From: Emticicia sp965283955
GTDB lineage: Bacteria; Bacteroidota; Bacteroidia; Cytophagales; Spirosomataceae
Reading direction: 5' to 3'
Assembly: GCA_965283955.1 (NCBI GenBank)
Contig: CBDIQW010000001.1
Location: 248,001 to 312,000, forward strand
Length of the DNA: 64,000 bases
Notes under the pieces: generated by a model
The model's database searches: none
What the model was told of the DNA's origin: nothing
What the model saw: the letters and a program-made list of their open reading frames with translations, nothing else
Made by a program: the position numbers and the translations under genes
Shown: positions 54,502 to 62,764 of the stretch, in pieces
Position numbering within the stretch: the first letter of the stretch is position 1
Layout: each line of letters begins with the position of its first letter

Positions 54502-55848
54502 ATGTTTGTAAAGTTCCGTCATTTCTCCTATTTATTCGGTATTTCATTTCTAATAAGTTCGTGTATTTCAACAATTACACCCAAAAGTACTTCCTATATT
54601 AAAGGTTTTCCAGAAAGCTTTGAAAGTGCTTCAAAAAGTAGCTATACCGCAGGAAACGTAGAATTGACTGGCGGAGTTTGGTATTTTGAAGATGCCCTAA
54701 TCGGCACAACAGCCAATGATACAAAAAATGAATCTCGTGCTATCAGAATCAGAGAAACAGGTTTTGTACGCATGAATTATGACATTTTTGGTGTAAAAGA
54801 AATCAATATCTCTTATGGTGCATACAATGGCGATGGCGATTCTGAGTGGGAATTATATGTTTCTAAAAACAGCGGTTCGTCATGGTCGAAATTTGGAGCT
54901 ACTCAAAAGACTTCTGGAAGCAAACTTTCTACAACAGCTTTCACGATTAATGAATCTGGCAAAATCAGGTTTGAAATCCGTAAGATTTCAGGTGGAGCAA
55001 ATCGTTTGAACATTGATGATATCATCATAACCTCAACAGGCGATTCGCCAACAAACTCGTCCACTCCTACTCGTGATGATAATTTGGCGATGGGAAATCC
55101 AAGCAATGCTGACTCGAAAGATGAGAACAATTACTTAATGATAAAAAAGCAATACGTTTTGTCCTATAATCGTAGCAAAGGAACGGCCAATTGGGTAAGC
55201 TGGCATCTCAGTACTGCTTGGAAAGGCACAACGCAACGAACTGATAATTTCAGACCTGACCCTGCCCTACCAAGTGCTTGGTATAAAGTAATAACATCCG
55301 ACTATACAAATTCAGGTTTCGACCGTGGGCATCTTTGTCCATCTGATGACCGTGATGGAAGCTACGAAGATAATGACGAAACTTTCTTAATGACCAACAT
55401 CGCTCCGCAAGCACCATCCAATAATCGAGGACTTTGGGCTGATTTGGAAGCGTATTCTCGTAAAATTGCCGAATCAGGCAACGAACTGTATATCATTGCG
55501 GGTGTTTATGGCAAAGGCGGAACTGGCAGCAATGGCGGACGCACCAATAGCCTCAATGATGGAAAAGTAATTGTTCCCGAATCTTTCTGGAAAGTAATTG
55601 TCATCTTGCCAACAGGCAGTAATGATATTACAAGAATTGATGCCCAAACTCGTGTCATTGCCGTAAATGTTCCCAATAAAGAAAATGTTGACGGCACAAA
55701 ATGGGGTGAGTATCGGCTAAGTATTGATGATTTGGAAAGCCTTACAGGATATGATTTTTTATCAAATGTACCAAGTGCTATTCAAAAATCGTTAGAATCA
55801 AGAAAAGATGCTGGTCCAACTTTAAAAGTTGCCAGTTTCAGATTTTAG
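54502..55848 (+). CDS. Exported DNA/RNA non-specific endonuclease (EndoG/NucA family)
   Basis: 448 residues. Lipoprotein-like signal (LISSC), an N-terminal beta-sandwich of about 150 residues (SFESASKSSYTAGNVELTGGVWYFED, RFEIRKISGGANRLNIDDIIIT) and a C-terminal nuclease with DRGH at 274-277 (FDRGHLCPSDDR) and the NIAPQAPSNNRGLW metal-site region. Likely a surface nuclease for nutrient scavenging. Precedes the CotH gene with a short hairpin between. Confidence 0.9.
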   Translation: MFVKFRHFSYLFGISFLISSCISTITPKSTSYIKGFPESFESASKSSYTAGNVELTGGVWYFEDALIGTTANDTKNESRAIRIRETGFVRMNYDIFGVKEINISYGAYNGDGDSEWELYVSKNSGSSWSKFGATQKTSGSKLSTTAFTINESGKIRFEIRKISGGANRLNIDDIIITSTGDSPTNSSTPTRDDNLAMGNPSNADSKDENNYLMIKKQYVLSYNRSKGTANWVSWHLSTAWKGTTQRTDNFRPDPALPSAWYKVITSDYTNSGFDRGHLCPSDDRDGSYEDNDETFLMTNIAPQAPSNNRGLWADLEAYSRKIAESGNELYIIAGVYGKGGTGSNGGRTNSLNDGKVIVPESFWKVIVILPTGSNDITRIDAQTRVIAVNVPNKENVDGTKWGEYRLSIDDLESLTGYDFLSNVPSAIQKSLESRKDAGPTLKVASFRF

Positions 55849-55854
55849 TAGTAT

Positions 55855-55873
55855 AACAAGTTTTCAACTTGTT
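55855..55873 (+). terminator. Small hairpin between the nuclease and CotH genes
   Basis: AACAAGTT (55855-55862) pairs with AACTTGTT (55866-55873) around TTC. A short stem, so possibly a regulatory rather than a terminating hairpin. Confidence 0.35.
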
Positions 55874-55891
55874 CAAGCCATATTCAACCCT

Positions 55892-57520
55892 ATGAAAAAA
55901 CTTTACTTTACAATTGTGCTGACTATCAGCATTTTCCAACAACTTACAGCCCAATTTCTTACATCGTCAAATTTGCCGATAGTTGTAATAAATACCAATG
56001 GGTTATTCATTTCTGACGAACCAAAAATAAAAACAGATTTCAAAATCTATTACAACGGTCAGGGAAAAGTAAATAATGTTTCGGATAAACCTCATTACGA
56101 TGGTTTCGCAGGAATTGAATATCGAGGTTCAATTTCTCAACAATTTCCCAAAAAAGGCTTAGGTATCGAACTTTGGAATGAAAAATCTGAATCTGTCAAT
56201 GCCGCTCTACTCGGCATGCCCAAAGAATCAGACTGGATTTTGTTTGCTTCCTACAACGAAAAAAGTTTCATGCACAACGTACTCACAATGCGGTTGGCTC
56301 GTGAAATGGGTATGTATGCTTCTCGCACGCAATATGTTGAGGTTATAATCAATAATGTCTATCAAGGCGTTTATGTTTTCATGGAAAAAATCAAACGAGA
56401 CGAAGGAAGAGTAAACATTGCAAATTTGAAAGCAACCGATTTAACGGGTGATGATATTACGGGCGGGTATATTTTCAAAGCTGATAAAAATACTGGTAGT
56501 AGTTTAGGAAGTTGGCGTTCAAAATATCCAAATTATAATACGCCCAATAATTTTACAACATTTTTTTACGAATCACCTAAAACGATTACTTCCGAACAAA
56601 GGGCTTATCTCAAAAACTATGTTGATAATGCCGAAAGCGCACTTCAAGCAGCAAATTATCGAGATAAAACCAATGGTTATCGAAAATATATTGATACTCG
56701 GTCGTTCATTGAAATATTTTTGGTCAATGAAGTAGCAAAAAACGTCGATGGATATCGTATAAGTAGTTTTTTTCATAAAGACAAAGACAGTAAAGGCGGT
56801 AAAATAAAAGCAGGTCCACCGTGGGATTATGATATTACTTACGGAAATGGCAATTATTGTGATGGAGATAGTCCTTCGGGGTTTTCTTATAAATTCAATT
56901 ATACTTGTCCAACTGACTTTTGGCAAGTACCTTTTTGGTGGGAAAAAATGCTCTCAGATTCAGCATTTGTACGAGAACTTGGGCAAGAATATGGATTTCA
57001 ACGAAAATTTGGGGCATTACAAACAGAAAGAATCAACAAACATATTGATACACTTGCCAATATATTGAAAGAACCAATCGTAAGAAATTTCCAGAAGTGG
57101 CCAATTTTAGGCACTTATGTTTGGCCTCAACCAACACCTTATGCTGGTACTTGGGAACAAGAAGTAAACGAACTACGCAACTTCTTAAACCAACGCCTAC
57201 AATGGCTTGATAATAATATCCAGACCAATTTTGCAATTACAGCTAATGAGCCAGAACTGGCAGAAATAACTATCAATGCTTTTCCAAATCCGTTTTTAAA
57301 GCGAATAAATATCAATATTCAATCACTTTTTGCAGAAAAAGCTAAGATAAGATTAACAGATAATCTCGGAAAGTCAATTTTTGAAGGATATGAAATGCTA
57401 CAAATCGGCAATAACGATTTTTACATAGAATTACCCGAAAACGAAATTGTCAGTGGTGTAAAATATCTTACGATAGAATCAAGCACGAAAAGAATAACAA
57501 AAAAACTGGTACACCAGTAA
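55892..57520 (+). CDS. CotH kinase family protein with T9SS sorting domain
   Basis: 542 residues from ATG 55892 with a signal peptide ending LTAQ. CotH motifs include GFAGIEYRGSISQQFPKKGLGIELW, NEKSFMHNVLTMRLAREMGMYASR, YQGVYVFMEKIKRDEGRVNI and AGPPWDYDITYGNGNY. A C-terminal sorting domain (INAFPNPFLKRININ...SGVKYLTIES) marks it for T9SS export. Bacterial CotH proteins phosphorylate proteins or are surface attachment factors; here function is unknown. Confidence 0.9.
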   Translation: MKKLYFTIVLTISIFQQLTAQFLTSSNLPIVVINTNGLFISDEPKIKTDFKIYYNGQGKVNNVSDKPHYDGFAGIEYRGSISQQFPKKGLGIELWNEKSESVNAALLGMPKESDWILFASYNEKSFMHNVLTMRLAREMGMYASRTQYVEVIINNVYQGVYVFMEKIKRDEGRVNIANLKATDLTGDDITGGYIFKADKNTGSSLGSWRSKYPNYNTPNNFTTFFYESPKTITSEQRAYLKNYVDNAESALQAANYRDKTNGYRKYIDTRSFIEIFLVNEVAKNVDGYRISSFFHKDKDSKGGKIKAGPPWDYDITYGNGNYCDGDSPSGFSYKFNYTCPTDFWQVPFWWEKMLSDSAFVRELGQEYGFQRKFGALQTERINKHIDTLANILKEPIVRNFQKWPILGTYVWPQPTPYAGTWEQEVNELRNFLNQRLQWLDNNIQTNFAITANEPELAEITINAFPNPFLKRININIQSLFAEKAKIRLTDNLGKSIFEGYEMLQIGNNDFYIELPENEIVSGVKYLTIESSTKRITKKLVHQ

Positions 57521-57541
57521 AAAAGCTCCCCTTTAGGGCGA

Positions 57542-58004
57542 TCAGACGTATCCGAGAGGGGGCTTTATCATATAAGTATGGTCAATGCCATCCTCAACAT
57601 AATCATTTCCTGTTAACTCAAAACCCAGCGATTGATAGAACTTAGTCAGGTAACTTTGAGCGACCAATCTTAATTGGCTCATTACCAAAGAGTTCTACCG
57701 TTTTTTCGATTGACTTTTGCATCAGAGACTTACCAATTCCAGCTCCACGAGCTTGTGCTGAAGTTACAACTCGGCCAATTGAGGTGTAACCTTCGTAATA
57801 AACACTTTTATCAAAAAGACGAGTATAGGCCGCCAGTTTATTATTTTCATCCAAAACCATTAAGTGCCATGCCAACTGGTCTTTCCCGTCAGCATCCACA
57901 AATGGGCAATTTTGTTCCAAAACAAAAACCTCTTGACGCAAAACCATTATGGCATACAATTCGTCCAAGCTCAACTCATAAAAAGGCACACACTTAATAT
58001 TCAT
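57542..58004 (-). pseudogene. elaA: ElaA-like GNAT acetyltransferase, frameshifted
   Basis: MNIKCVPFYELSLDELYAIMVLRQEVFVLEQNCPFVDADGKDQLAWHL is characteristic of ElaA; acetyl-CoA motif RVVTSAQARGAGIGKSLMQKS. The frame stops at 57642 because of one extra C at about 57658 (GGTCGCT for GGTGCT); the other frame continues IKIGAQSYLTKFYQSLGFELTGND and ends GYV at 57542. Same type of insertion as in the subtilase at 24762. Confidence 0.82.
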
Positions 58005-58095
58005 ATAAAATCTAATTTTGAATGAGTGAATAAATGAATGATAGAATATATTTGTATCATTGAATCATTCACTCATGCTATCATTCGTTGCATTT

Positions 58096-58770
58096 ATGCT
58101 CATAAATATACACACCCATAATCCTGAGAAACAAGATAATCAACAAATTATTTACAACCTAATTATTCCCGAAACCGAAGAAGCACTCGAAACCTTTCCC
58201 GATGAAACGGTTCCAAATACTTGGCTTTCGGCAGGTATTCATCCTTGGTATATTAATGAGAATAATCAAAAAGCACAACTCGAAAAACTCCGACAACTTG
58301 CTCAATATCAAGATATTAAATTAATTGGCGAATGTGGACTCGACCGACTAAAAGGCTCACCTCTACCACTCCAAGAAGAAGTCTTTATCAAACAAATCAG
58401 AATCGCCGAAGAAGTCAAAAAACCGCTCATAATTCATTGTGTAAAATGTTTTAATGAATTGATTTCTATCAAAAAAATAGTTCGCCCGAAAGTACCCATG
58501 ATTTTACATGGTTTCAATAATAACTTTCACATCGCTCAAGCTATCCTCGAACGAGGCTTTTACATCTCGCTCGGAACAGCCATTTTGAATGATAATTCAA
58601 ATGCAGCCCACCTTTTACCACAAATTCCATTGGAAAAACTTTTCCTCGAAACTGACGATAAGGATACTTCAATCTCCGAAATTTACGAAAAAGCATCTTT
58701 TATTCTAAAAATGCCAATTGATAAACTCATAGATACTATTTTTGCAAATTATTTAGAAATCTGTAAGTAA
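58096..58770 (+). CDS. TatD family metal-dependent hydrolase
   Basis: 224 residues from ATG 58096 (MLINIHTHNPEK, HTH metal ligands). Others: LSAGIHPWY, IGECGLDR, IIHCVKCFNEL, LHGFNNNFHIAQ, FLETDDKDTSI. The open frame upstream begins at TTG 58060 and runs through a repeat, so ATG 58096 is preferred. Neighbour of tcdA in the same orientation, which is common in Bacteroidota. Possible role in DNA repair or tRNA maturation is family inference. Confidence 0.85.
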   Translation: MLINIHTHNPEKQDNQQIIYNLIIPETEEALETFPDETVPNTWLSAGIHPWYINENNQKAQLEKLRQLAQYQDIKLIGECGLDRLKGSPLPLQEEVFIKQIRIAEEVKKPLIIHCVKCFNELISIKKIVRPKVPMILHGFNNNFHIAQAILERGFYISLGTAILNDNSNAAHLLPQIPLEKLFLETDDKDTSISEIYEKASFILKMPIDKLIDTIFANYLEICK

Positions 58771-58805
58771 TAAAGCATCGCTTAATTAAATCAATTAGAT
58801 AAAAA

Positions 58806-59597
58806 ATGCCCGCTTGGCTCTCTCGCTCCGAATTATTAGTTGGTAAAGAAGGAATCGACCGACTACAAAATGCACACGTCTTAGTCGTTGGACTGGGTGG
58901 TGTAGGCTCATTTGCCGCTGAATATATTTGTCGCTCAGGTGTGGGCGAAATGACAATCGTCGATGGCGACGTGGTTGATCCAACCAACCGCAACCGACAA
59001 TTACCAGCCCTTGCCACCAATCATGGGGTTTCAAAAGCCGATATTATGGCCGAACGCCTCATGGCAATCAATCCAGAACTGAAACTTCACGTAGTGAAAG
59101 AGTTTCTAACACCTGATAAATGCAAAGAAATTCTCGAAACAAAATTTGACTATGTGATGGACTGTATTGATAGCGTAACGCCGAAACTTACGCTTTTATC
59201 AACTGCCTACGAAAAAGGCCAGCGTATCGTTAGTTCGATGGGAGCAGGTGGAAAAATTGACCCAACCAAACTTCGAGTAACTGATCTGTTTGATACTTAC
59301 GAATGTCTTTTTGCTCATTATATTAGAAAAAGAGGCAAAAAATTGGGCATTGAAAAAGGAATAAAAGCCGTTTTTTCGATAGAGCCTGTCATGAAAGACT
59401 CATTGATTTTGACCGATGGCTCAAACTTCAAACGCTCAGCCTATGGTACAATTTCCTATTTACCTGCCGCTTTTGGTGGGGTTTGTGCATCAGTCGTGAT
59501 TCGAGATTTACTCGATTACCCAATCGAAATCACCAAACGTCCAGCCAATATCCGTAGAAAAACAGCTCTCAAATCAAAGTCAAAAGATAAGGAATAA
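58806..59597 (+). CDS. tcdA: tRNA threonylcarbamoyladenosine dehydratase
   Basis: 263 residues of the E1-like fold: nucleotide-binding VVGLGGVGSFAAEYICRSGVGEMTIVDGDVV, RNRQL, VMDCIDSVTPKLTLL, SSMGAGGKIDPT, LPAAFGGVCASVVI. It cyclises t6A37 to ct6A37 in tRNAs decoding ANN codons, using ATP. Starts at ATG 58806, 35 bases after the TatD gene. Intact. Confidence 0.9.
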   Translation: MPAWLSRSELLVGKEGIDRLQNAHVLVVGLGGVGSFAAEYICRSGVGEMTIVDGDVVDPTNRNRQLPALATNHGVSKADIMAERLMAINPELKLHVVKEFLTPDKCKEILETKFDYVMDCIDSVTPKLTLLSTAYEKGQRIVSSMGAGGKIDPTKLRVTDLFDTYECLFAHYIRKRGKKLGIEKGIKAVFSIEPVMKDSLILTDGSNFKRSAYGTISYLPAAFGGVCASVVIRDLLDYPIEITKRPANIRRKTALKSKSKDKE

Positions 59598-59679
59598 CAA
59601 ACAATTTCTGCCATATCTTTGAGATGTGGCACAAGTTCTCTTGTACAACTAAAAAGTCTCCTTTTTGGGGATAGTGGTC

Positions 59680-60462
59680 ATGAATGCAGTAATTGATATT
59701 GGAAATACATACGCAAAAATTGGTTTTTTTGAAGAAAATCAGCTTTTGGAGGTGCATCGTGGTTTAGAATTTCCAAAAATCGAAAAACTGATATTATTAA
59801 ATAATGTTAAAAATATCATCATTTCATCGGTCACAAAAAACCAATCTGAACTTGAAGATATTTTTAATAAAATTTCTATAACTAAACTTTTTCTAAGTCC
59901 AGTAACGCCAGTTCCGATAAAAAAACACTACGAAACACCCCAAACGCTCGGTTCAGACCGTTTGGCGGGTGCTGTTGGTGCAAATTTTCTTTTTCCAAAT
60001 CAAAACGTTCTTATCATTGATATGGGAACTGCCATAAAATATGATTACGTTTCAAGCATTGGAGCATTTGAAGGTGGCATAATTTCTCTTGGTATGCGAA
60101 TACGATTTGAAGCACTTCATACGTTTACTAAAAGACTCCCATTAGTCGAAGCCGAAGGTATTCCTGACTTAATTGGAAAGAATACAAAAGCCTGTATCCA
60201 GAGTGGAGTAATCAATGCAATTATCTCCGAAGCCAATGGAATGATAGAAAATTACTTAAAACTTGGCAATTGTCAAGTTATATTGTGCGGTGGCGATGCG
60301 AGTTTCTTTGAAAGTCAAATAAAAAAGCCGACCTTTGCAGTCGATTTCACAAACGATTCAAATCAAGTAGCCTCAAATACTACTTTTTCGATACAAAATA
60401 TCCCAAATTTGACCCTGATTGGTCTGAACAGAATTTTACAATACAATGTTGAAACAAATTAA
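59680..60462 (+). CDS. coaX: Type III pantothenate kinase
   Basis: 260 residues from ATG 59680 (MNAVIDIGNTYAKIGFFE); TTG 59665 is a weaker alternative. Motifs: DIGNTYAKIG (ATP site), LGSDRLAGAVGAN, LIIDMGTAIKYDYV, GGIISLGMRIRFEAL, ILCGGDASFF. Phosphorylates pantothenate, the first step of CoA synthesis, without feedback by CoA. It overlaps the next gene by 17 bases. Confidence 0.93.
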   Translation: MNAVIDIGNTYAKIGFFEENQLLEVHRGLEFPKIEKLILLNNVKNIIISSVTKNQSELEDIFNKISITKLFLSPVTPVPIKKHYETPQTLGSDRLAGAVGANFLFPNQNVLIIDMGTAIKYDYVSSIGAFEGGIISLGMRIRFEALHTFTKRLPLVEAEGIPDLIGKNTKACIQSGVINAIISEANGMIENYLKLGNCQVILCGGDASFFESQIKKPTFAVDFTNDSNQVASNTTFSIQNIPNLTLIGLNRILQYNVETN

Positions 60463-61740
60463 ACTAACTGCTTACCTAATTATCTGTATTCTGTCAATTA
60501 CTGAATCTTTCGCACAAAAAGAATCTCGACTTTACGGTAACTCACCTTATTCGGCTCTCGGAATCGGTGACATTTTTTCAGGCAGTGCCATTGCTTATGA
60601 TGCCATGGGTGGAACTGGATTAAGTTTTGGCAATGGAATTGCAGTAAATACTATTAATCCTGCTCTTTTGGCCAAAAACCGTTACGTAGCATTTAATACT
60701 GGTTTGCGTGGGCAGTACAAAACCTTATCAAACGGAACACTCTCGCAGTCTGACTTTGGTATGAATCTGAGCCATATCACTTTGGCTTTTCCTATAAAAA
60801 CCAAATGAACCACTGCCATAACGATGCAACCCTATTCAGGTGTTGACCATGAAGCACGTTTTACTCAAACAATTGCTGGTACTGATAAATCAGTAAGCCA
60901 TACTTATAAAGGACAGGGCGGATTATCAAAAGCAGCTTGGTCTAATGGTGTTTTAATTGGGAAAAATTATATGTATATGTCGAAACTGGCTTTTATTTTG
61001 GAAGTTTCAGACGTGATACAACCTCGCTTCTTTTAGTTAGTAGCGACGATTTATATCAGAGATATACCGACCGTGTTTCTACAAGCGGATTTGCATTCAA
61101 AACTGGTTTTGCTTTCCAACAAAAATTGGCCGAAAAATGGAATCTAAATGTTGGCGGAACTTACGAAATTCAAAGTAATCTAAAAGGCGAACGCATTCGT
61201 ACTTATTCTACATTGTATGATAACGGAACTGGCCCACAGGTTATTCAAAAGCCAGATACACTTGCTATTTATAACGGTGGTATGACTTTACCATCAAAAT
61301 TTGCACTTGGAATCAGTCTTGAAAGCCCTTACAAATGGACTTTCGCCGCTGAGTATAGCCGCCAAGATTGGACTCAATACCGCAATTTTGATGGAAAAGC
61401 AGAAAGTAATCTTACAAACAGTGAAAAAATCGCTTTTGGTGTCGAATACCTTCCGAAATTCACTTCAACTAAATACTTTAATCAAGTGTTCTATCGTGCT
61501 GGTTTTCAGCAAGTTAAAACGCCTTATTTAGTTAATGGTACGCACATCAAAGATAATAGTTTCTCATTGGGCTTATCTACTCCACTGGCTTATCGTAGTG
61601 TAAGTTATATTGATTTCTCGGTTGCATTTGGAAACCGTGGAGTGATTGGCAATGGCCTCGTGAAAGAAAACTACATAAAAATGTCGCTTGGCTTCTCTTT
61701 AATGGATACACGTTGGTTCTTGAAACCTAAAATTGATTAA
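60446..61740 (+). pseudogene. Outer-membrane beta-barrel protein, with one in-frame stop and one frameshift
   Basis: About 430 residues. Signal peptide ending ESFAQ; RLYGNSPYSALGIGDIFSGSAIAYDAMGGTGLSFGNG; strand-rich body; TFAAEYSRQDWTQYRNFDG and SLGFSLMDTRWFLKPKID at the end. Looks like an outer-membrane barrel of the type found between coaX and lptC in Bacteroidota, so possibly linked to envelope transport. TGA at 60806-60808 interrupts in frame where Trp (TGG) is expected (KTK-W-TTAITMQPYSGV). A second break is at about 60978 (one base missing or two extra). Both would destroy the protein. Confidence 0.75.
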
Positions 61741-61751
61741 AATCTTTGTGG

Positions 61752-61774
61752 AGCGAACCGTCATACGGTTCGCT
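61752..61774. terminator. Hairpin between the barrel and lptC genes
   Basis: AGCGAACCGT pairs perfectly with ACGGTTCGCT around CAT; shares its core with the palindrome at 30239. Confidence 0.6.
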
Positions 61775-61803
61775 TATATAACACAATCATTTTATCTGTA
61801 AAT

Positions 61804-62397
61804 ATGATTAACTCTTTCAAATACATTGCTGAGTTTATTTTTTTGCTATCAATTTCTTTTCTCTTGACTTCTTGCGAAGAAAAAAAGAAAGTTGAAGTGG
61901 CAAACAAGTATAATGGCCCATTGATGGCCACTGAAAATCTGAACGTAATGTACAGCGATTCAGGTCGAACAACTGTAAAACTCACAACTGCCCGCCAATT
62001 AAAGTTTGAAAACGAAGACGAAGTTTATCCAAAAGCAGTTTATGTAACCTTTTACGATAAAAATGGTGTAGAATATTCTTCGCTTCGTGGTGATTCTGGA
62101 CGATACGAAAAAAGTAAAGGAATCTACAAAGTTATGGGTAATGTATTCTTTTTCAATCGTTTACAACAGCAAAGCCTTTCTACCGACTTATTAAACTGGA
62201 GTCCGCTTCAGAAAAAAGTTTACACTGATAAACGTTTTACAATCAAAACTCCAAAAGAAGAACTACACGGAGTTGGAATGGATGCTGACCAAGATTTTAC
62301 ACACTACACGATGCGTAGAACCAAAGGAACATTTGCAGTTGATTCACTTAACTCTCAAACTGATGATGATATAGCCACTGATACTACGAGTTATTAA
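61804..62397 (+). CDS. lptC: LPS export periplasmic protein LptC
   Basis: 197 residues; lipoprotein-like signal (LLTSCEEKKKVEV) with lipobox Cys. LptC domain: YNGPLMATENLNVMYSDSGRTTVKLTTARQLKF, VTFYDKNGVEYSSLRGDSGRYEKSKGIYKVMGNVFFFN, LNWSPLQKKVYTDKRFTIKTP. It couples the LptBFG ATPase to the LPS bridge. Synteny coaX-barrel-lptC supports the call. Confidence 0.9.
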   Translation: MINSFKYIAEFIFLLSISFLLTSCEEKKKVEVANKYNGPLMATENLNVMYSDSGRTTVKLTTARQLKFENEDEVYPKAVYVTFYDKNGVEYSSLRGDSGRYEKSKGIYKVMGNVFFFNRLQQQSLSTDLLNWSPLQKKVYTDKRFTIKTPKEELHGVGMDADQDFTHYTMRRTKGTFAVDSLNSQTDDDIATDTTSY

Positions 62398-62764
62398 TTG
62401 GAGATTCGTTATTAGAGGACTTGTAACTGGTTGTCAATCTTACTAAACAATTTCTGAGTTCACCAATAACTAATTCTCCAGTAACCAATTCAACAATAAC
62501 GAAATTAAGATTTTACAAAAAAATCATTCTCTTTTCTACTTGCTTTCATAAAATTCGCTCTAAATTTGTTGTTCATTTTAAAGGTGAAATAAAATAGCTT
62601 TTATTTTTTCAAACAAGAATATTTCTTTGATTTCAAATAAGTTATTTTGTATGAATAACGTTACAGAAAAATATTCTACTGATTAAAAATTAAACTAATG
62701 TAGATTGCGGACTGTGAACCGTGGACTACTCAAAGCCTAATCACGCAAATAAAGCCAGATTTTC
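62398..62764 (+). other. 367-base non-coding spacer before recN, with one good promoter
   Basis: No credible ORF. The first 110 bases are word-like repeats (TTCGTTATTAGAGG, CCAATAACTAATTCTCCAG, TTCAACAATAACGAAATT) partly self-complementary. TTG at 62540-62542 and TAAATTTG at 62561-62568 are 18 bases apart, the best Bacteroidota promoter match in the window; it would give a leader of about 190 bases for recN. Another word repeat (GGACTGTGAACCGTGGAC) is at about 62709-62726. Confidence 0.55.
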
